Positions 12,185 to 23,629 of a DNA stretch of 64,000 nt are shown piece by piece. The stretch is from Plicaturopsis crispa FD-325 SS-3 (lineage: Eukaryota > Basidiomycota > Agaricomycetes > Amylocorticiales > Amylocorticiaceae), in NCBI GenBank assembly GCA_000827205.1, contig KN832572.1:122901-186900 (forward strand). The letters are read 5' to 3'. A program made the position numbers and the translations under genes. The notes beneath the pieces were generated by a model that was not told where the DNA came from, ran no database searches, and saw nothing but the letters and a program-made list of their open reading frames with translations. The stretch's first letter is position 1. Each line of letters starts with the position of its first letter.

Positions 12185-12375
12185 GCACCCGAAGAGGATA
12201 TCGCAGCGCGATAGACAGACCTGATCGGTACGCAATAGAAGTAAGTCCTCACGCCCTCCGAGAATGTCATGGGCCCGCTCCAGCCATGCGATATATCGCT
12301 TAGAAGCGGGGCGACAGGAGATCCAACGCCCTGGGTTGGAAAATGCAATGCTAGCCTCTGGGTGTTCTTTTGCAT
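12185..12375 (-). pseudogene. Cytochrome P450 relic around the haem-binding loop
   Basis: The minus strand reads SDISHGWSGPMTFSEGVRTY, which matches ELPHTWSGLMAFSEGPRTC of the P450 at 29316-31385. The DNA stays similar past the exon end into the intron (GGTCTGTCTAT against GGTCTGTCTGT). The haem-ligand segment CIGYRLG is replaced by a shifted, longer YFYCVPIRS, so the essential Cys is lost. I see no other P450 exons nearby. It is a fragment left from a duplicated P450 gene of the family found 17-26 kb downstream. Confidence 0.75.
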
Positions 12376-13086
12376 GATTGATACGGGAAAACGAGCGTCT
12401 GTCTAGTATATATATTCAGAGATTCGTGTCGGTCCAACAGACGGGTTGCTGCTGTAGGAGAGGTCCTGAGCGATATGGTACGCTGCGGCGATTGTCGCGC
12501 ACAAGGCAAGGGGGTGAGACTCTGGCATCGCCTGACCAAGAAGTCAAAGCGTCAGCATTTCGAAGAAGTAGACGCATATATCTCTTGCCGTAGAATTACT
12601 GGAGTGGCAGACGACTCGAATTGCAGGATCGCCCCGCTCGCTCGCTCGACTTGCACGCGAAAATGCACGTCTAGCACCGTAGCCCGTTCTTCGTTCGACC
12701 GGTCGAAGATCGGTGCGGCAGTGCCCGTGCAAAATCGAGAGCGGGGGACGACCAAGTCAGGGAGAGGGACTGTTGAGCTCGCTGTGTATACTGGGCTGCT
12801 CCTGTTTGCGAAAAAGGAGAGAGCTGTTCAGCTTTGGCAGGATAAATTCAGTACAGCTTTCACCGTGACGCCACAGCACGACGCTTTGGCCCCCTCCACA
12901 ATCAACAGTCAACACGAATGTGGACCAACAACCAAATGCAGTAGGGTGGCCCGAGCCACGTTTTCTTCAAAGCGAGTCCATTGTTGTGTGACACTGTCCC
13001 TAAAAGGCATTATATCAGCTTCAACATACGCATCTTGAACTCCTTCACCAACACCGTCATCTTCCAGCATAATATCCTTCCGCACC
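12376..13086. other. intergenic; right part is the conserved 5' flank of zinc-finger gene A
   Basis: The first about 430 bp show no gene. From about 12810 the sequence is shared with the upstream regions of genes B (16590-16892) and D (27070-26793), for example GACGCTTTGGCCC and GAGTCCATTGTTGTGT. This is the likely promoter and 5' UTR of gene A. The ATG follows at 13087. Confidence 0.6.
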
Positions 13087-14636
13087 ATGCCTGTTCCGAG
13101 CGCAATCGAGAGCCCCTTCGACGAGCACAACAGCGGCAACGCCGATGTGGCGTTGCAGAAGAGTATAGCACAGGAAGATTCGATTGGACGGTAGGTCGCG
13201 CGGTGGGTGCACTGGCCGAGTTGTCTGACGAAGATCCTCTAGAACTGGGTCACCCGCTTACCTGTCCATGGGCAGTAACATATCGTGAGTCCGCGCGGTG
13301 CACTGATCAACAGCGACTGACTGAAGCACGCACAGTACATGGCCACCCCCCGGGCCATTCCAACACCAACACTCTACGTCAATCCCTCAGCCGCCGACTA
13401 CAGACGAAAGCAGTTTCGCCGGTGAAGCGAGTGCCCGTTCAGCAGCGCAGGAGAGACCGCATCCTGTCACGCCCAACATGGATCAGCCGCCGCACGCCAC
13501 CGGAAACATGGGTCCTCCCTCGTTCCCGCCTGTCTGGAGAATAGCTAGTGCAAACAACGATAGCGATCACGAAGAGCAGCCGACGCCCGCCGCCACCCTA
13601 GGCAAACGCCACCGTACATCGTCGACCACTAGTCTCGAACCGGCCGCTACGTCGGTGATTCTAGAACATACACGCCAGCGGGTCGCGAAGCCCCGACCCA
13701 ACGCTCAAGGCGTCAGAAAACAGATGTCCGCGACCGCGCGGCGGGATATGATAGTAGAATCGCACCCGTTTGCGGCGGTGGTCAGCGAGCGGGCGGTGCG
13801 CTGCAGTGGATGCATCGACGCGAAGGGCATCCCACAGCTCATCAAGCTGGAGAGCCGAAAGGGCTACGTGTTCTACCCGGAGAACTGGAAGAAACACTTG
13901 CTGAAGAAGCATGGGGTGGTGTGGCGGGTGAGTTTTGACAACACTGTGGATGCGGTCGCGTACTAATGTCTGCGACCGACAGTTCGGGAAGGACGGGAAG
14001 GCGCGCGATATAGCGGAGTCCTCAACGGCCTCCTCTTCCGGCACCATCATCGGCTCTAGCACGTCCTCCGGGGGATCAACGAGCGTCGAGCCCCAGCAAG
14101 CGATCGAAATGCCCGACAACTACGAATACAGTCTCGAGCCCTACGACGCGCATGACCGCCCCAGTGCTGCGAAGAAGGCTCGCTGGTCTGATGCGGCCGC
14201 GTACGACACGCCCAGCGCGTCGCCCCAGCCGGCATCCCCGAGCCCGCCGCCCCCAACGCGCGCCGCAGATGAGGATGCTCAGGAGCATGGCCCTCGCGAG
14301 ACGGGCCTCGACCTCCTGTTGCGTGCAGCTCGCCATGTCGAGGCGGAGGAGAGGCGGATGGGCGATTTCGGCGCACCAGCCGGCGCGAGCGCGGCGGACT
14401 ATTGGTGTGAACACTGCGGTGGGAACGATCCGGACCAGCAGCAAGACCGGGCGCGCACTTGGACGATGGCCCCGTACGCGCAGGACTACGGGTACCAGCG
14501 CGAGGGTGCTCCAGCTGATCAGCCACACTACGCGTATGGCGCGTACCCACCATACATGCGCCAGCCGGAGCCGCACGCTTGGTACTACCCCTCGGCAGAG
14601 GAGTATGCCCGTTACGACATGCACAACACCCGTTAG
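13087..14636 (+). CDS. Zinc-finger-like family protein A
   Basis: Exons 13087-13190, 13336-13927 and 13983-14636 join in frame to 449 aa. A short acidic N-terminus (MPVPSAIESPFDEHNSG) leads to a Pro/Gln-rich part. The conserved block QRVAKPRPNAQGVRKQMSA comes next, then SHPFAAVVSE. Then comes a putative zinc site: Cys191-x2-Cys194, IKLESRKGY, and NWKKHLLKKH with His222 and His227 (C-x2-C-x27-H-x4-H). The last exon has the basic stretch AKKARWSDA and a low-complexity tail with AHPEC-like CEHCGGNDPDQQQ and many Tyr/Pro. I cannot name the family. The finger suggests DNA binding, perhaps of transposon origin. It is closest to gene D: both have first and last exons of identical length (104 and 654 nt). 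Confidence 0.8.
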
Positions 14637-15329
14637 ACTCTTCCGAACGGTCGAGCTGGGATGCATGCCAACGAAGGTCGAGTACCGGGGTTGAGGGACG
14701 GGTCGGATAAATGCCGTCCAAGGTAAGTACTGTATAATGTAGCTCGAAAAAACGTATGGAGAATGTATGTGATGAACAAAGTAGAGTCTGGGTGCAAAGA
14801 GAACGTCGAAGCAGTCAATCTTAACCACGAACACGCCGTGCTTGTGCACACTTTGAGTCTCTCCGCCTCCGTCCAGGTTGTCAGGTGCAGGATAGAATCA
14901 CTACGTAGACACGGCGGCTGGCGAGAGGGACCGGGAGAGGGCATCCGCACAGGTATCGCAGCCTTCGGGACGGGCGAACACAGGAAAACAATATATCGCA
15001 CAAAGGAGACAAGAGTGAGATCGAGACCAGAATGAAGTCGCACCAGATCTAGCCCCGACCACGAACAACTGCTCGCGACGCTGAGCACATAAGACGATAT
15101 GCAGACGTACCACGATGGATATACGACGAATCCGCTACATCGCTCGCCTTATCGCACCAATATTGGAGAATGCCTGTATAAATGGCAGGCGATTTCTAGA
15201 GAGTCATCCGTCCCATCGAAAAGCTAACAGCACAAGGGAGGATACAGCTAAACAGTCCCGTACTCTAGTCAATCACCCGGGATAGTCACGACGCCACAGT
15301 TGATCTCACTTTTTCCCGGATCCTTCACT
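14637..15329. other. 3' flank of gene A, conserved with gene D
   Basis: No gene seen. Blocks such as AGAGAACGTCGAA and GGAAAACAATATATCGCACAAAGGAGAC are shared in mirror order with 25140-24650 downstream of gene D. This shows that the 3' UTR and beyond were duplicated with the gene. Confidence 0.65.
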
Positions 15330-15780
15330 CAACGCATGGTTTCAAGGATGACGATATCAGGACCTTAAAAAGTCGGACATCCGTTGCATCCGAGATAAGG
15401 ATTTTGACCTGACGGTGTCGGCGGCGAGACGGTGCCCACTGAATGTGTTCGGGTAGAGTGCGTCGATGCAGTGTCGGCTGGACGCCAGATCTAGTCCAAG
15501 CAGCAGCTGGGTGTATTGGATAAACGAAATTAGAGACCTTGGATAGCAGAGGGAGGCAGAGGGGGCGAGATCAAAGAAAAAAAGTGGCACAATGCCACCA
15601 GATGCCACCGCACAGCCTTGGCGTTGAGTCCGGTTCTTGCAAGATTCAACAAGTGTAAATACGGCGGTGGCTGCTGCGAGCGAGCATATTGAGCGCTTGA
15701 GCAAAACTTCCAGCGACGCGACTACAAGACAAGGTAGATGAGCAGGACGCCGGCGATTGCCCATGTGTCGTGAAGTTGGG
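15330..15780 (+). pseudogene. Relic of the SRR1-like gene
   Basis: Plus-strand text GGACATCCGTTGCATCCGAGATAAGGATTTTG matches the intact copy read on the minus strand at about 21115-21080 (GGGAATCCGTTGCATCCAAGATGAAGAATTCTG), and also the relic at 24240-24610. Stops interrupt every frame. It sits 3' of gene A just as the intact copy sits 3' of gene C. Confidence 0.7.
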
Positions 15781-15879
15781 CGACATATGAATTTATCTAG
15801 GTACGGATAACGGATGTGGTTCCATCGCTCGCCCCATCCAACTATACAATCATCGAGAGGTGTCGAGCTCGCCGCATGA

Positions 15880-16030
15880 AGGAGAGCTGCAAACCGTCAT
15901 CTCGGATCAGCTTCTGCATTTTCAAAAGAAGGGGGAAGTGGGCACCTGTATTTTCGCGATCAACTTCACGTGTTCAAGGCCGTAAGCGTCGCGCTCACGC
16001 CCTGCAGATCACTTGAGAAAGCCGTACTTT
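15880..16030 (-). pseudogene. Relic of the M28 aminopeptidase 3' end
   Basis: The complement of CACCTGTATTTTCGCGATCAACTTCACGTG corresponds to exon 8 of the intact gene (GAGCAGGTGAAGTCAATTGCGAAAGTGCAG). The match continues through GTCGCGCTCA. Only the last exons remain. It lies between genes A and B, mirroring the M28 relic between C and D. Confidence 0.65.
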
Positions 16031-16039
16031 CGCGGGTAC

Positions 16040-16892
16040 ACGGCGTTCGATAGGTCCAAAACTGGAGACCTGCAGTCAATTCAGGCAGGGGGAAATGGCG
16101 CTGTATGAACCATACATATTTGGACTGGCGCGCTCGGACATCTGCGTCGCGCCGAAGCCTGGTCGCAGAGGCATTGTACGAAGGTACTCGGGAAAGGAAG
16201 CAAGTAAGAAGCGAGACGCATCCATGATGATCGCGACAACGCGCCTATGCAGTTTGAAGAATGTACCATCGGTAGGGCGCGAGGTATTGCTTCGTCTGTT
16301 GCAGGATCTGTTGGGATCGGCTGGAGCGTGCAGTCAATTAATAACATTAATCGGGCGAAGTACGGTACGCGGAGGCGCGGATGATAAACGGACAGAGGAA
16401 GGAGAACGGACCAGAGCGAGGACGCACGCGCCTTACCTCAATCCGGCATGGACAGCCAACGAGTGAGGTGGGCACACCGAGCGGATGCGGCGCGATTGAA
16501 TATCATTGGTGAGGCCGTTGATCTCGTCGTCGATGATATGGCCTCGTGTGTCCGTGCACAGTGTAAAAGACCTGTTCGGGAGAGATACGTCTGTCAGCTT
16601 TGGCCGTATGGATGAAGTAGAGAGACAACTCTGACCGTCACATCACGACGCTTTGGCCCTCCTCCACAATCAAATGTGGACGAGCAGCTAAATTCAGAAG
16701 GGTGGCCCGAACCACGTTTTCTTCAAAGCGAGTCCATTGTTGTGTCCCTGAAAGGCATTATATCAGCTTCAGCAAGCACGTCTTGAACTCCTTCGTCTAC
16801 TATCATCTTCAAGCAAAATATCCTCCTGCACCATACTTGTTCCGAACGCAATACAGAGGCCCTTCGAACAGCACAACTACTGTAACGCCAAG
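16040..16892. other. Spacer, then conserved 5' flank of gene B
   Basis: From about 16445 (CATGGACAGCCAACGAGTGAGG) the sequence matches the complement of 23601-23400 upstream of gene C, and from about 16640 also the flanks of A and D. No gene is seen between 16040 and 16440. Confidence 0.6.
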
Positions 16893-17982
16893 ATGACATC
16901 CCAGAGTGTAGTACACGGAAGCTCGACCTCCATGCAAGAAAATGAATGGTGCGTCGCAGGATGAATGCACTGGCTGAGTCGTCTAACGAGCTCCCTCCAG
17001 GTCTGGTCCACTCGCGTCCCTATTCATGGGCGGTAACATATAGTGAGTACGCGTGGTACACTGATCAACAACGACTGACTGAGGCGCATACAGTACATGG
17101 CCACCCCCAAAGCCATTCCAACACCAACCCTCTACGTCGAGCCCCCAGCTGCCGAATTCAGGCGAAAACAAGTCCAGCGGCGAAACGAGTGCTGTGTCGG
17201 CATCTCAGGCGAGGCGACTTCCCGCTGCGTCTGAGATGGCCGCACCGGCGCACGCCGCTGGAGACATGTTTCCCCCGGAATTCATGCCTGTCTGGAGCTG
17301 GAGAATGGCTATACCGATCAACGACACCGATTACGAAGAGCAACCGACACCACCGGCCGCCACCCTAGGAAAACGCCGTCGCACCCCATCAACCGCCGAC
17401 CTCGCACGACCAGCATCCGTGATTCTTCAGCATCCGCGTCAGCGGCTCGCGAAGCCTCGACCCAGCACGCAAGGCAAGAGGAAGGAGACGTCCGCGGCGG
17501 CGCGACGTCAGATGCTAATAGAATCACATCCGTTTGCGGCGGAGGTCAGCAAGCAGTGGGTGCGTTGCGGCAAATGCGTCGACAAGTCCGGCAAGTCGCA
17601 AATCATCAAGCTCGACAAACGAAAGGACTGCGAATACTACGCGGAGAATTGGAGGAAACATCTATTGAAGAAGCATGGGGTGCAGTGGCCGGTGAGCGTT
17701 GACGACGCCGTGTGTGTGGTCATGTACTGATGTCTGCGTCGACAGTACGGGACGTACACGAAGACGAACAACGGGGCGCAGTCTTCTGCTACCGCGCAGG
17801 GTTCAGGAGGCAATGGCGGAGACGCGAACACCGACGAAGTCGATCCAGAGCCCGAGAACGCACAGGACTTCCCCAGCCCTGCGAAGAGGGCACGCCGGAC
17901 GGATGCGGCCTCGCCCAGCCTGTCTCCCCAGCCGACACCCACGTCACGTCCCGCCCCGGTCCCTGACGAACGCGCTGCCTAG
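16893..17982 (+). CDS. Zinc-finger-like family protein B (short form)
   Basis: Exons 16893-16948, 17094-17691 and 17746-17982 join in frame to 296 aa. The position matching the start of A and D reads ATA instead of ATG, so the next in-frame ATG at 16893 is used and exon 1 is shorter. The block QRLAKPRPSTQGKRKETSAA and ESHPFAAEVSKQ precede the putative zinc site: RCGKC, IIKLDKRKDCEYY, NWRKHLLKKH. The last exon is much shorter than in A, C and D. It keeps SPAKRARRTDA and stops before the Tyr/Pro-rich tail. The first intron is exactly 145 nt, as in A and D. In sequence it is closest to gene C. Confidence 0.7.
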
Positions 17983-18761
17983 CGCCGTGTGGGTGCTTTC
18001 GAGGGGATATATTGCCCTGGGCATCGACTTCACGGGGTACGCGAGAAAATGATGTATCGTACAGAGAGGATTTGTGCAACCAGACACCGTATTTGACAGA
18101 CTCAATGGAAACAGCTCGAGACCGGAGACTAGCATATGCCAACGTACCACGGTAGATATGCGGCGAGCTCATCGCAACGTCGTGTAGGGTCCGCAGTGAG
18201 CCAGCTTTCGTACTTGTTTGGACACCAGTTCAGTCCGACGACGACCTGCAGCCCGTCTGCGCAATCGAGGGCCTAGTCAACCCGTCCTGTACACTAGTCA
18301 ATCATCCGCAACGAAGTCAGTGCGGGACAGCCAATCCACTCACCATCCTCCCGGGTGCCTCATGCGATGCACGTCCTTCAGTGAGAATCTTGAACAAAAG
18401 AAGCATAAGACGACGAGATGAGAGACCTTGAGTCGAGCAGAGGTGATATCGATGGGTTCAAGCATAAGGTAGCATGGTGCCGACAGAGCCACCGGGAGGA
18501 GCCTCGAACGCGTCGCGAGTGATTTAGCCGTGGCTGAACGAATATCTTCATCGTTCATTTCGTTCTCTTCTTGCAATTCTATGTGGCAGAACTAGGGCAT
18601 GCAATATCGCATCTCAGAATAGGTTGAATCGTCTCAAAGGGCTTTGTATTCGTCGAGATAAAAATCGAAAGTTGGCCGAGGAGACCTCCGCGTTCCGCGT
18701 GTAGCTTCGGAGTCGCGCGACTATTCGCGATTCACGATAGCAACTTTCCCTCTTGACCATC
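17983..18761. other. 3' flank of gene B and promoter of the M28 gene
   Basis: The first about 330 bp share 3'-flank landmarks with gene A (CGTACCACGGTAGATATGCGGCGA, TACACTAGTCAATCATCCG). The rest shows no gene. Confidence 0.5.
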
Positions 18762-20574
18762 ATGTTGCCGCCGACATTTCTGCTGGTGACGCCTTTCAGT
18801 CCTTCTCTGTTCGCTGCGGAGGACAGCTGCTTGTCCAAGACATTCTACGGGAACTATGGAGGCCAGGCCGTGTTCCTGCCCGACGCCGTATGCTTCGACG
18901 CTCACAGCTCGCAGTTCGCCAGCGGCTCCGTAGTCCCACTCGACGGCGCGCAGCAACTCGTCTGGGTGCAGCATAAGGCTGTGGAACAGTCGCTCAAGGA
19001 CAACGCTAAGGATGAGTCCAACCTCGACCTCCTCTTCGATAGATTGAGCGCACCGCCTGCCGCCGACGCCAATCAAGAGGTGTTCGCACCGTCAGAATAC
19101 GAGGTCCTGCACCGCACAGAGACTGCTGCCCTCCTGTCGGTCAGCAGCGCCGCAGCACGCACGATCGATACCCTTCTGCCACGGTTCTGGAAGTCCACTC
19201 TACTGCCGACGTCCCCGGTGCCGTTCCTCCCCGTCCCCGCGCCCGCCGTCGACCGCGTCAAGGAGCTGCTCCAGACATTCAAGTTTGATCCCGTAGTCGC
19301 GTCTATCGTGAATAACATCTCTGTTTCTCAGATGCGCAAGGACATCCGCTGGCTCACTGGCGAGGACGGCGTCTCGGGCATCGTCTCGCGGCACTCCTTC
19401 TCCGAGGGCTCGCGCACAGCCGCCGCCTGGCTCAAAGACCAGTTCGAGGAGACAGGCGCGGCGTGCGAGCTGAAGCCGTTCCTCATCGGCTTCGCGCCCA
19501 ACGTCGTGTGCCGGTACCCCGCGACGGAGAACACGACCGCGACGGTGCTGCTGAGCGCGCACTACGATAGCCGCGGCTCCTTTGGCAGCACCCGTGCGCC
19601 CGGTGCGTTCCGTTTTCTCTCCTTATCGTGACTGCGGCTTATAATTACCAGGTGGAGACGACGACGGCAGTGGGACGGTCTCGCTACTTGGCATTGCGCG
19701 CACGATAAAGCGCAAGGGGCTCACGTTCAGGAGCAATGTTGAGCTTGTTGCGTTCGCGGGCGAGGAGCAGGGGCTGTATGGGTCCAAGGGATACTCCCGT
19801 GCGTCCTTCCCCCTCCTCATCGTATCGTGTCTGACCTCTTATCGCTTGCGCAGGAGAGCTTCGTGAGGCGGGGGCGAATATCACGGTGATGATCCAGGCA
19901 GACATGTTGGCATATCACGCACCCGGAGAGCCCGCGCAACTCGGACTCCCCGCTACGTGCGTATTCAAACAACGTCCCGGTGCACTCTACATACTCACGG
20001 GGTGCACGTACAGAATTGGAACGACTGAAGTTACACAGCTGGTGGCGAACGCGTCGGCCATCTACAGCCCGGAGCTTAAGGTTGGATTCACCTCTGTACG
20101 TTGTCTCCCCTTCCTCCTTGATGATGCTTTGCTGATATTACCCCTACAGGCGTGCTGCAGTGATCACCAGGTACGCTTTTCGTGCTATCTTACATGCGCT
20201 GCGTGAGCTTATCATTGCGTAGTCTTTCCATGAACAGGGCTTCCCCGCGACGCAGGTGTTCGAGCGTGCCGGCCCCAGTGAGTGTTATTTATCGACTGCC
20301 GCCTTTTAAGCCGTAGGCTGATTGAATGCCTACAGTTGTGGATCCGTTCTATCACAACAGCGGTCAGTATTTTCTACCTAAACGTGTGATGTATATGCTG
20401 ATTCTTGTCCAGGTGATCTGAGTGAGCGCGACGGATATGATCTCGAGCAGGTGAAGTCAATTGCGAAAGTGCAGGTACGTATACTGTTCTTCCTGACTTG
20501 TGAGAAAAAGTGCTGACAAGGAACGACAGTTCGCAACACTGCTTCACGCGGCGGGCTTCGACACCCCTCACTGA
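18762..20574 (+). CDS. M28-family zinc aminopeptidase, secreted or vacuolar
   Basis: Nine exons (18762-19602, 19652-19798, 19854-19956, 20014-20095, 20150-20170, 20223-20277, 20336-20362, 20413-20474, 20530-20574) give 460 aa in one frame. The N-terminus MLPPTFLLVTPFSPSLFAAE looks like a weak signal peptide. Metal and catalytic motifs of family M28 are all present: SAHYDSRG (His, and Asp nearby), GGDDDGSGT (bridging Asp), AFAGEEQGLYGS (general base Glu and metal Glu), IQADMLAY (Asp), and VDPFYHNSGD (His). The enzyme removes N-terminal amino acids from peptides. Its 3' exons are the source of two relics, at 15880-16030 and 23630-24035. It is the only intact member and lies near the centre of the palindrome. 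Confidence 0.92.
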
Positions 20575-20852
20575 TTGCATACATGGGGGAGGGCGATGGA
20601 ATACCACGGAGAAATGGAACGGAAGATCTTTATTCAACTACTATTCATTATTTACCTCAAGATAAATCAGGTCATCCTTCTTTCAGCTTACGGACCAACC
20701 GCTGGCGTACTAGCTAGCTAGGCTGCCTTGCCCTTTGCTGGTGCTCAGGCTGTTCGTCGGAAGCACTCACTCATGGCTTATGGAGCTTGAGGCTCAGACT
20801 GGTGTCAAGCGCCAGCCACCGCCATATTTGCTCTTGTTGAACTTTGAAAGAA

Positions 20853-21230
20853 TCAGATTTGAATCTGAACAATTGTACTCAACGCCCGTCGTCGCCGAGC
20901 CTGTACATTGTCTCTACATAGTGGCTTTGAATCCACCGCGTCTGCCAGGTCTCTGATATCGTCGTTTCTCTTGGTCCAAACTGCTGGGGTCTGGACTAGA
21001 GCTGGAGTCCAGCTGATCTTGTATCGCGGTCCATCTGTACAGTGGACACCGTCAATGACAAACCGTGCTTCGTCGTCGTCGGCCCAGAATTCTTCATCTT
21101 GGATGCAACGGATTCCCAACCTGTTGAGGATCCCGAGGTTGAGATCTTGAAAAACGTATATCGCGTGAAGCTTCTGGGACAACAGTGAGTAGATCGGTTG
21201 CAGCGTCCTAACTTCGTCGCGGGTGACTGA
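20853..21230 (-). CDS. Possible SRR1-like domain gene, possibly degenerating
   Basis: The minus strand reads SVTRDEVRTLQPIYSLLSQK, then LHAIYVFQDLNLGILNRLGI, RCIQDEEFWADDDEARFVID and GPRYKISWTPALVQTPAVW. The pattern (hydrophobic strand, QD, later LGI and an acidic stretch) recalls the SRR1-like domain, but without a search this is weak. No good start is visible, so upstream exons or decay are likely. The gene is convergent with the M28 gene and sits 3' of gene C. Two broken copies (15330-15780 and 24240-24610) sit in the matching places 3' of A and D. Confidence 0.35.
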   Translation of the reverse strand, partial: SVTRDEVRTLQPIYSLLSQKLHAIYVFQDLNLGILNRLGIRCIQDEEFWADDDEARFVIDGVHCTDGPRYKISWTPALVQTPAVWTKRNDDIRDLADAVDSKPLCRDNVQARRRRALSTIVQIQI

Positions 21231-21785
21231 CTCGCATATCGGACTCGCCAGCTATATCCTTGCTTGTGCGGCTGGCTTTCCGCTGGGCCGTAGATTGTCG
21301 TCGTCGCAAGCTGGTACCCATACGCATGTCAATCAGGCATTGTCTACCGCCGCGCCGTGACGGTGCAATATGTTCGTCGCGTTCGAGGTGCGTTTGCATA
21401 TCGCCTTATGTGCCCAGCCTCAGGCCGTGAGCTATTTTCTTTGGGTCTGTGTCGAATTTGTCCTTTTTTTGCGCGACATTATGTTTCCTCGCGTAGGGGC
21501 GCCCATTCTCGCTGTCCCTCATTGACTACCGTCTACGTGGCAACTCTCCACTAAACCCGTCGGCGTGGACAGCGCCGGCACACATACAGTGTGCTCCTAG
21601 CTAGGATGGATTCCCTCTACTTCGTTTTAACACGCAGACTCTGCTTTTCCAATTTGCGGGACACTTGATATACATCTTTGGAATCTATATTTTACACTAC
21701 ATATCGTAGACGGTAACGACAATTTTCATTGTCGTGCACTCGCTCGTTCGGGAAAGCAAGGCCGTCTAACGGACGTTGTGCATTG

Positions 21786-23198
21786 CTAGCGAGTGGGTTG
21801 GGGCATACTCGTATGTCGGGGGTAGTACGATGTGTATAGCTTCGGGAGTGATTGCGCGCCATACGCATCATGAGGGTGCTCGAGACCCTCTGGTTGGTAC
21901 CCAAACTCCTGCGCGCGCGGAGTCGTCGTCCACGGACGCGACATGTGTTGCTGATGCCTCGGCTCGTCCCCCTCGCGATATCGCCGCAAATTGTCGACAG
22001 CGCTGGTCCTATGCGCGTCGGCTGGCGCGCCAAACTCCCTCATCCGCTTCTCGTTCTCCGCTTGGACTGCGCGAGCTGCCTGTCCCAGGATGTCGATACC
22101 CAGGTCGCGAGAGCCCTGCTCCAGCGCCCACACCCTGCGGCGCCAGGCAACGTAGTCGCCCGTGCCATGAGGTAGGGGCAGCGGGCCTGGGGGTGCCGTA
22201 TGAGGAGACGCGTAGGTCTCGCGAGGCGCCCCCTCCATCCAGCGCGCCCTTTTCGCAGGGCTAGCATGTCCATGCGCGTGGTCGGGCTCCGGACTGTACT
22301 CGCTGCTCGTTGAATCGTCCGTTTCCTCAGGATCGATGCTCGATGAATCCCTGGATGCCGTGCTGGATCCCGCTACACCGCTCCACGAGACCGCTTGCGC
22401 TCCGTTGCTGGCCTACCCGTTTTTCGCTCGTTAGTCCTTGACTGTACACATAGTATCATCGAAACTTACCGGCCAAATCTCCCCATGCCTCTTCTTTAGG
22501 TGCTTTTTCCAATTCTCCGCATAGTAGAGGCAGTTATCGCGCTTCTCGAGCTTGATTATCTGCTGCTCGCCGGTTTCCTTGTTCATGCAACCGCGGCAGC
22601 GCACCCATCGCGGGTGCACCTCCGCCGCAAGTGGGTGTGATTGTATCATTTCGCGCCGCGCCGCCGCGGACGTCTGCTTCCTGACGCCCTGTGCGCTGGG
22701 TCGCGGCTTCGCGAGCCGCTGGCGCGGATGACGTGACACCACTGAAGCGGCGGCTGGTTCGTCGGACTGGGTGTACGATGCAGCGCGGCTGCGTTTGCCT
22801 AGAGTCGTGGCCGGGATCGGTTGCTCTTTGCGATTGGCGTTGCTGCTGGGAGTGGCCACCCTCCGGGCCGGCAGGGAGGTCGGGGGACCCATTTGCCCGG
22901 TGGCGTGCGTCGGCGGGACCATCGAAAGCGTCGCGGCTTTGAGCTCATCCCTTGTTGCCGACCGAAGTACCCTCTTGTCGCCGGAGACCATGCTTTGGTG
23001 AGGCTGCGACCTGCGAGGGTGTGAGCCACTGGTCAAGCAACCTAACTAGCGAAGCCGCCGTCGGACGTACCGTTCATTTGCCTCTGCAGAGGTTATTCTT
23101 TCATGCCTTTCACCGTCGTGTGATGCCATGTTAGCCTGGCTACTGTCTTGGTCGTGTTTCTCGTCGACGGAGCTTGCGGTTTCTCTCTCAAAAGCCAT
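21786..23198 (-). CDS. Zinc-finger-like family protein C
   Basis: Exons (minus strand) 23198-23071, 23010-22470 and 22412-21786 join in frame to 431 aa. The N-terminus (MAFERETASSVDEKHDQDSS) differs from A and D. The middle has QRLAKPRPSAQGVRKQTSAA and SHPLAAEV. Next is the putative zinc site: RCRGC, IIKLEKRDNCLYY, NWKKHLKKRH (C-x2-C-x28-H-x4-H). The last exon has SPAKRARWMEG and a tail with EKRMREFGAPAD and a Tyr/Pro-rich end, so it keeps the tail lost in B. The first intron is 60 nt rather than 145 nt. The last acceptor is TAG at 22415-22413; the CAG three bases further would frameshift. Confidence 0.75.
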
Positions 23199-23629
23199 GG
23201 TAGGGGTGGATAGTAGACTCAAATGACAGTGTTGACGAAGGACAGTTCAAGAGGTGAGTGCTGAAGTAGATCGTACTTTCGGACAATATGATGCCTTTAA
23301 GGGACACAACAATGGGCGTCGCTTTGAAGGGGCGTGATCGCGGCCACCCGACTGTATTTGGATGTAGGTCCACAAAAGATGGCGGTGCGGGCCCAAGCGT
23401 GCTGCGGCGTGGCGGTCAGAGCTGTCCTTTCACTTCATCTAAACAGCCAAAGCTGAGAGACGTATCTCTTCGCAAGGTCTCTATACCAAGTGCACGGACA
23501 TATGGGGCCATGTGATCGACGACGAGATCAACGGCCTCAACGCTGGTACTCAATCGCACCAGATCCGCTCGGTATGCCCGCCTTACCCGTTGGCTGTCCA
23601 TGCCTGTTGAAGGTCAGGCGCGTCCTACA

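Larger units (their letters stand above)
12810..18320 (+). repeat. Left arm of a large imperfect inverted duplication
   Basis: The order is gene A, SRR1-like relic, M28 relic (reverse), gene B. Each element reappears in reverse order and orientation in the arm at about 21200-27080. Shared non-coding landmarks are the 5' flank with GCACGACGCTTTGGCCC, the 3' flank ACGTACCACGATGGATAT, and the spacer TTCTTGCAAGATTCAACAAG at 15635-15660, which is the complement of 24260-24285. Arm edges are approximate. Confidence 0.8.

Noticed and set aside
14056-14849. Long antisense frames opposite the last exon of gene A (and the same opposite gene D)
   Set aside because: High-GC shadow frames. The sense strand has conserved splicing and matches its paralogues.
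18753-18761. Upstream start of the M28 gene at 18753
   Set aside because: The codon there is TTG. The first ATG in frame is at 18762.
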